Assembly: GCA_016801845.1 (NCBI GenBank) | Contig: CM028920.1 | Span: 3,322,501-3,386,500 of the forward strand | Length of the DNA stretch: 64,000 nt | Direction of reading: 5' to 3' | DNA from: Polydactylus sextarius | Lineage: Eukaryota; Chordata; Actinopteri; Polynemidae | Shown here: in pieces, positions 62,901-64,000 of the stretch | How positions within the stretch are numbered: the stretch's first letter is position 1 | Layout: every line of letters starts with the position of its first letter | Notes under the pieces: generated by a model | What the model saw: only the letters and a program-made list of their open reading frames with translations | Databases searched by the model: none | What the model was told of the DNA's origin: nothing | Made by a program: the position numbers and the translations under genes

Positions 62901-63424
62901 AAGTGTCATTGACTGAAAATATTTTTTTCTGTGTGAATTTCTTATTCATATATCTCTTTCACAAATCCTCTCCTACTCCAGTCTCCAAATGAACAGACCA
63001 CAAGATACTTTAACATGAAAGGAAATGTGCAGAGCTATAAAATGTGACAAATACAAAGTCACATGTGACAAGAATACCCGTACAAAAAGTTTTCAGGTTT
63101 CAAAGTCTTCATTACGATAACTACCTGTGGATTGATGATGTAAGCGATCCCTTTGAAATAACAAAAACTAGTCTGATTTTACAATAACTCTAAGACACTT
63201 TTATGTCCACACCAACAAACCACCTAAGTCACATTCATTGATGTATGAATTCATCATGATTTTATCCCAGGAGCAGCTTCCACTGACTCATTTTAGGGGT
63301 CAATCAAGTCTGGGACAATCAGTCTCTTGGACAATCAGTGAGTTTTCAGTTGTGGCTGAACAAAGTGAGTATTTGTCTGCTGTCTCTACTACTCTACATC
63401 TATAAACCCTGCACTGCCTCAGAG
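59946..63424. other. Unassigned AT-rich sequence
   Basis: 3.5 kb without a recognised gene, SINE, LINE or DNA transposon. Short T/A runs only (about 62112-62131, 62753-62764). Confidence 0.45.
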
Positions 63425-63790
63425 ACAAAGTTTCAACCAAGGTTCATTGCCGCATAAACAAATTTAAGGAATTTGGCCACTGTTTCCACTGCTACACCCA
63501 TGACACTCAACCGCACCCTCACACCTACCACTAACTCCACCCTCACTTACTCCTGTCTCACTTACATTAAAGCATGGATGCATCAGAACCTTCTTCATCT
63601 CAAGTACAATAAACCTAAAATACTTATCAATGCTTATCATCCAAACTCCTTCACTTACTCTGCCCAGATCCTCTCCGATCTCCTCTAATGACTCTAATGT
63701 TACTCCTTCTACACAAGTCCAAAACCTTGCACTCCACACTATCCTATTTACTTCCACCACACTGAAACTCTCTTATTCTCACTTATTCAA
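63425..63790 (+). pseudogene. L2/CR1-like LINE RT relic
   Basis: Plus strand. NKFKEFGHCFHCYTHDTQ corresponds to the ...FHCYADDTQ block with the catalytic YADD changed to YTHD. After a frameshift come LTYIKAWMHQNLLHLKYNKP and VQNLALHTILF, matching the IKAWM-QNFLQLN-NKTE and VRNLGV blocks. The order and spacing are those of a fish LINE RT. Inactive. Confidence 0.7.
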
Positions 63791-64000
63791 ATTAATTCTC
63801 ACAGTTTCATGGGACAAAGGGTTGGGGAGTGGAGAGATAAAATGTGTCATACAGCAGAGGTGAAAGCAGGTGATTGTAGGAGCCTTAAGTGCTTTTGAAT
63901 TCAGTGAGAAAACTGATGGAATAGGTGAGAAGAGAAGCGAAAATGGATTTAAGGAAGCTAGAGAGACAAAACCTCATAGAATTTTCTAAAGTTAGAATGT
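63791..64000. other. Unassigned sequence to window end
   Basis: Nothing recognised. Confidence 0.4.

Overview
The window reads as non-coding nuclear DNA of a bony fish, most likely a percomorph teleost. The reasons are the repeat content (tRNA-derived SINEs with an (ATGG)n tail, L2/CR1-like LINEs, Tc1-like and hAT-like DNA transposon remnants, dense (CA)n, (GATA)n and (AT)n microsatellites), the AT-rich background, and the absence of operons or long host reading frames. I recognise no host protein-coding gene, tRNA, rRNA or CRISPR array. The only long reading frame I can assign to a family is a transposase.

Layout. 1-4.4 kb: a (CA)n array, a decayed Tc1/mariner-superfamily element (minus strand) whose 218-codon catalytic domain is still open, a 166-bp MITE with 25-bp terminal inverted repeats (TIRs) and TA target sites, and a SINE with target-site duplications (TSDs). 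4.4-13 kb: mostly unique sequence, with a SINE and compound trinucleotide repeat inside a 16-bp inverted repeat (8204-8741), a degenerate minus-strand SINE (about 9.96 kb), (CA)n/(GT)n arrays and a relic related to a hAT element further on (11.5 kb). 13-21 kb: a rearranged LINE fragment, small hairpins, a 9-bp minisatellite, a LINE reverse-transcriptase (RT) relic (17.9 kb) and a LINE 3' tail ending in (CTATT)n (20.8 kb). 21-30.4 kb: degenerate SINEs, a Tc1-like relic, a GATA array of about 39 units, an (AT)n array, an unrecognised 136-codon ORF, LINE relics and an L2-like LINE with a YADD motif, next to a SINE with perfect TSDs. 30-42 kb: unique sequence with two SINE copies, a LINE scrap, AT arrays and a Tc1-like scrap. 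42-51.6 kb: two related non-autonomous hAT-like elements (498 and 137 bp), each with a perfect 8-bp TSD, the second lying in a hairpin-rich repeat, and an internally deleted Tc1-like copy. 51.6-64 kb: hairpins, a SINE relic, a fish interspersed repeat, a LINE scrap, a Tc1-like relic and an L2-like RT relic at the right end.

Nothing here looks like a cooperating gene system. The best-supported signals are the hAT-like pair, the TA-flanked MITE and the partly preserved transposase. Family names rest on recognising consensus-like stretches from memory, with no database search. Boundaries without a stated TSD are approximate.
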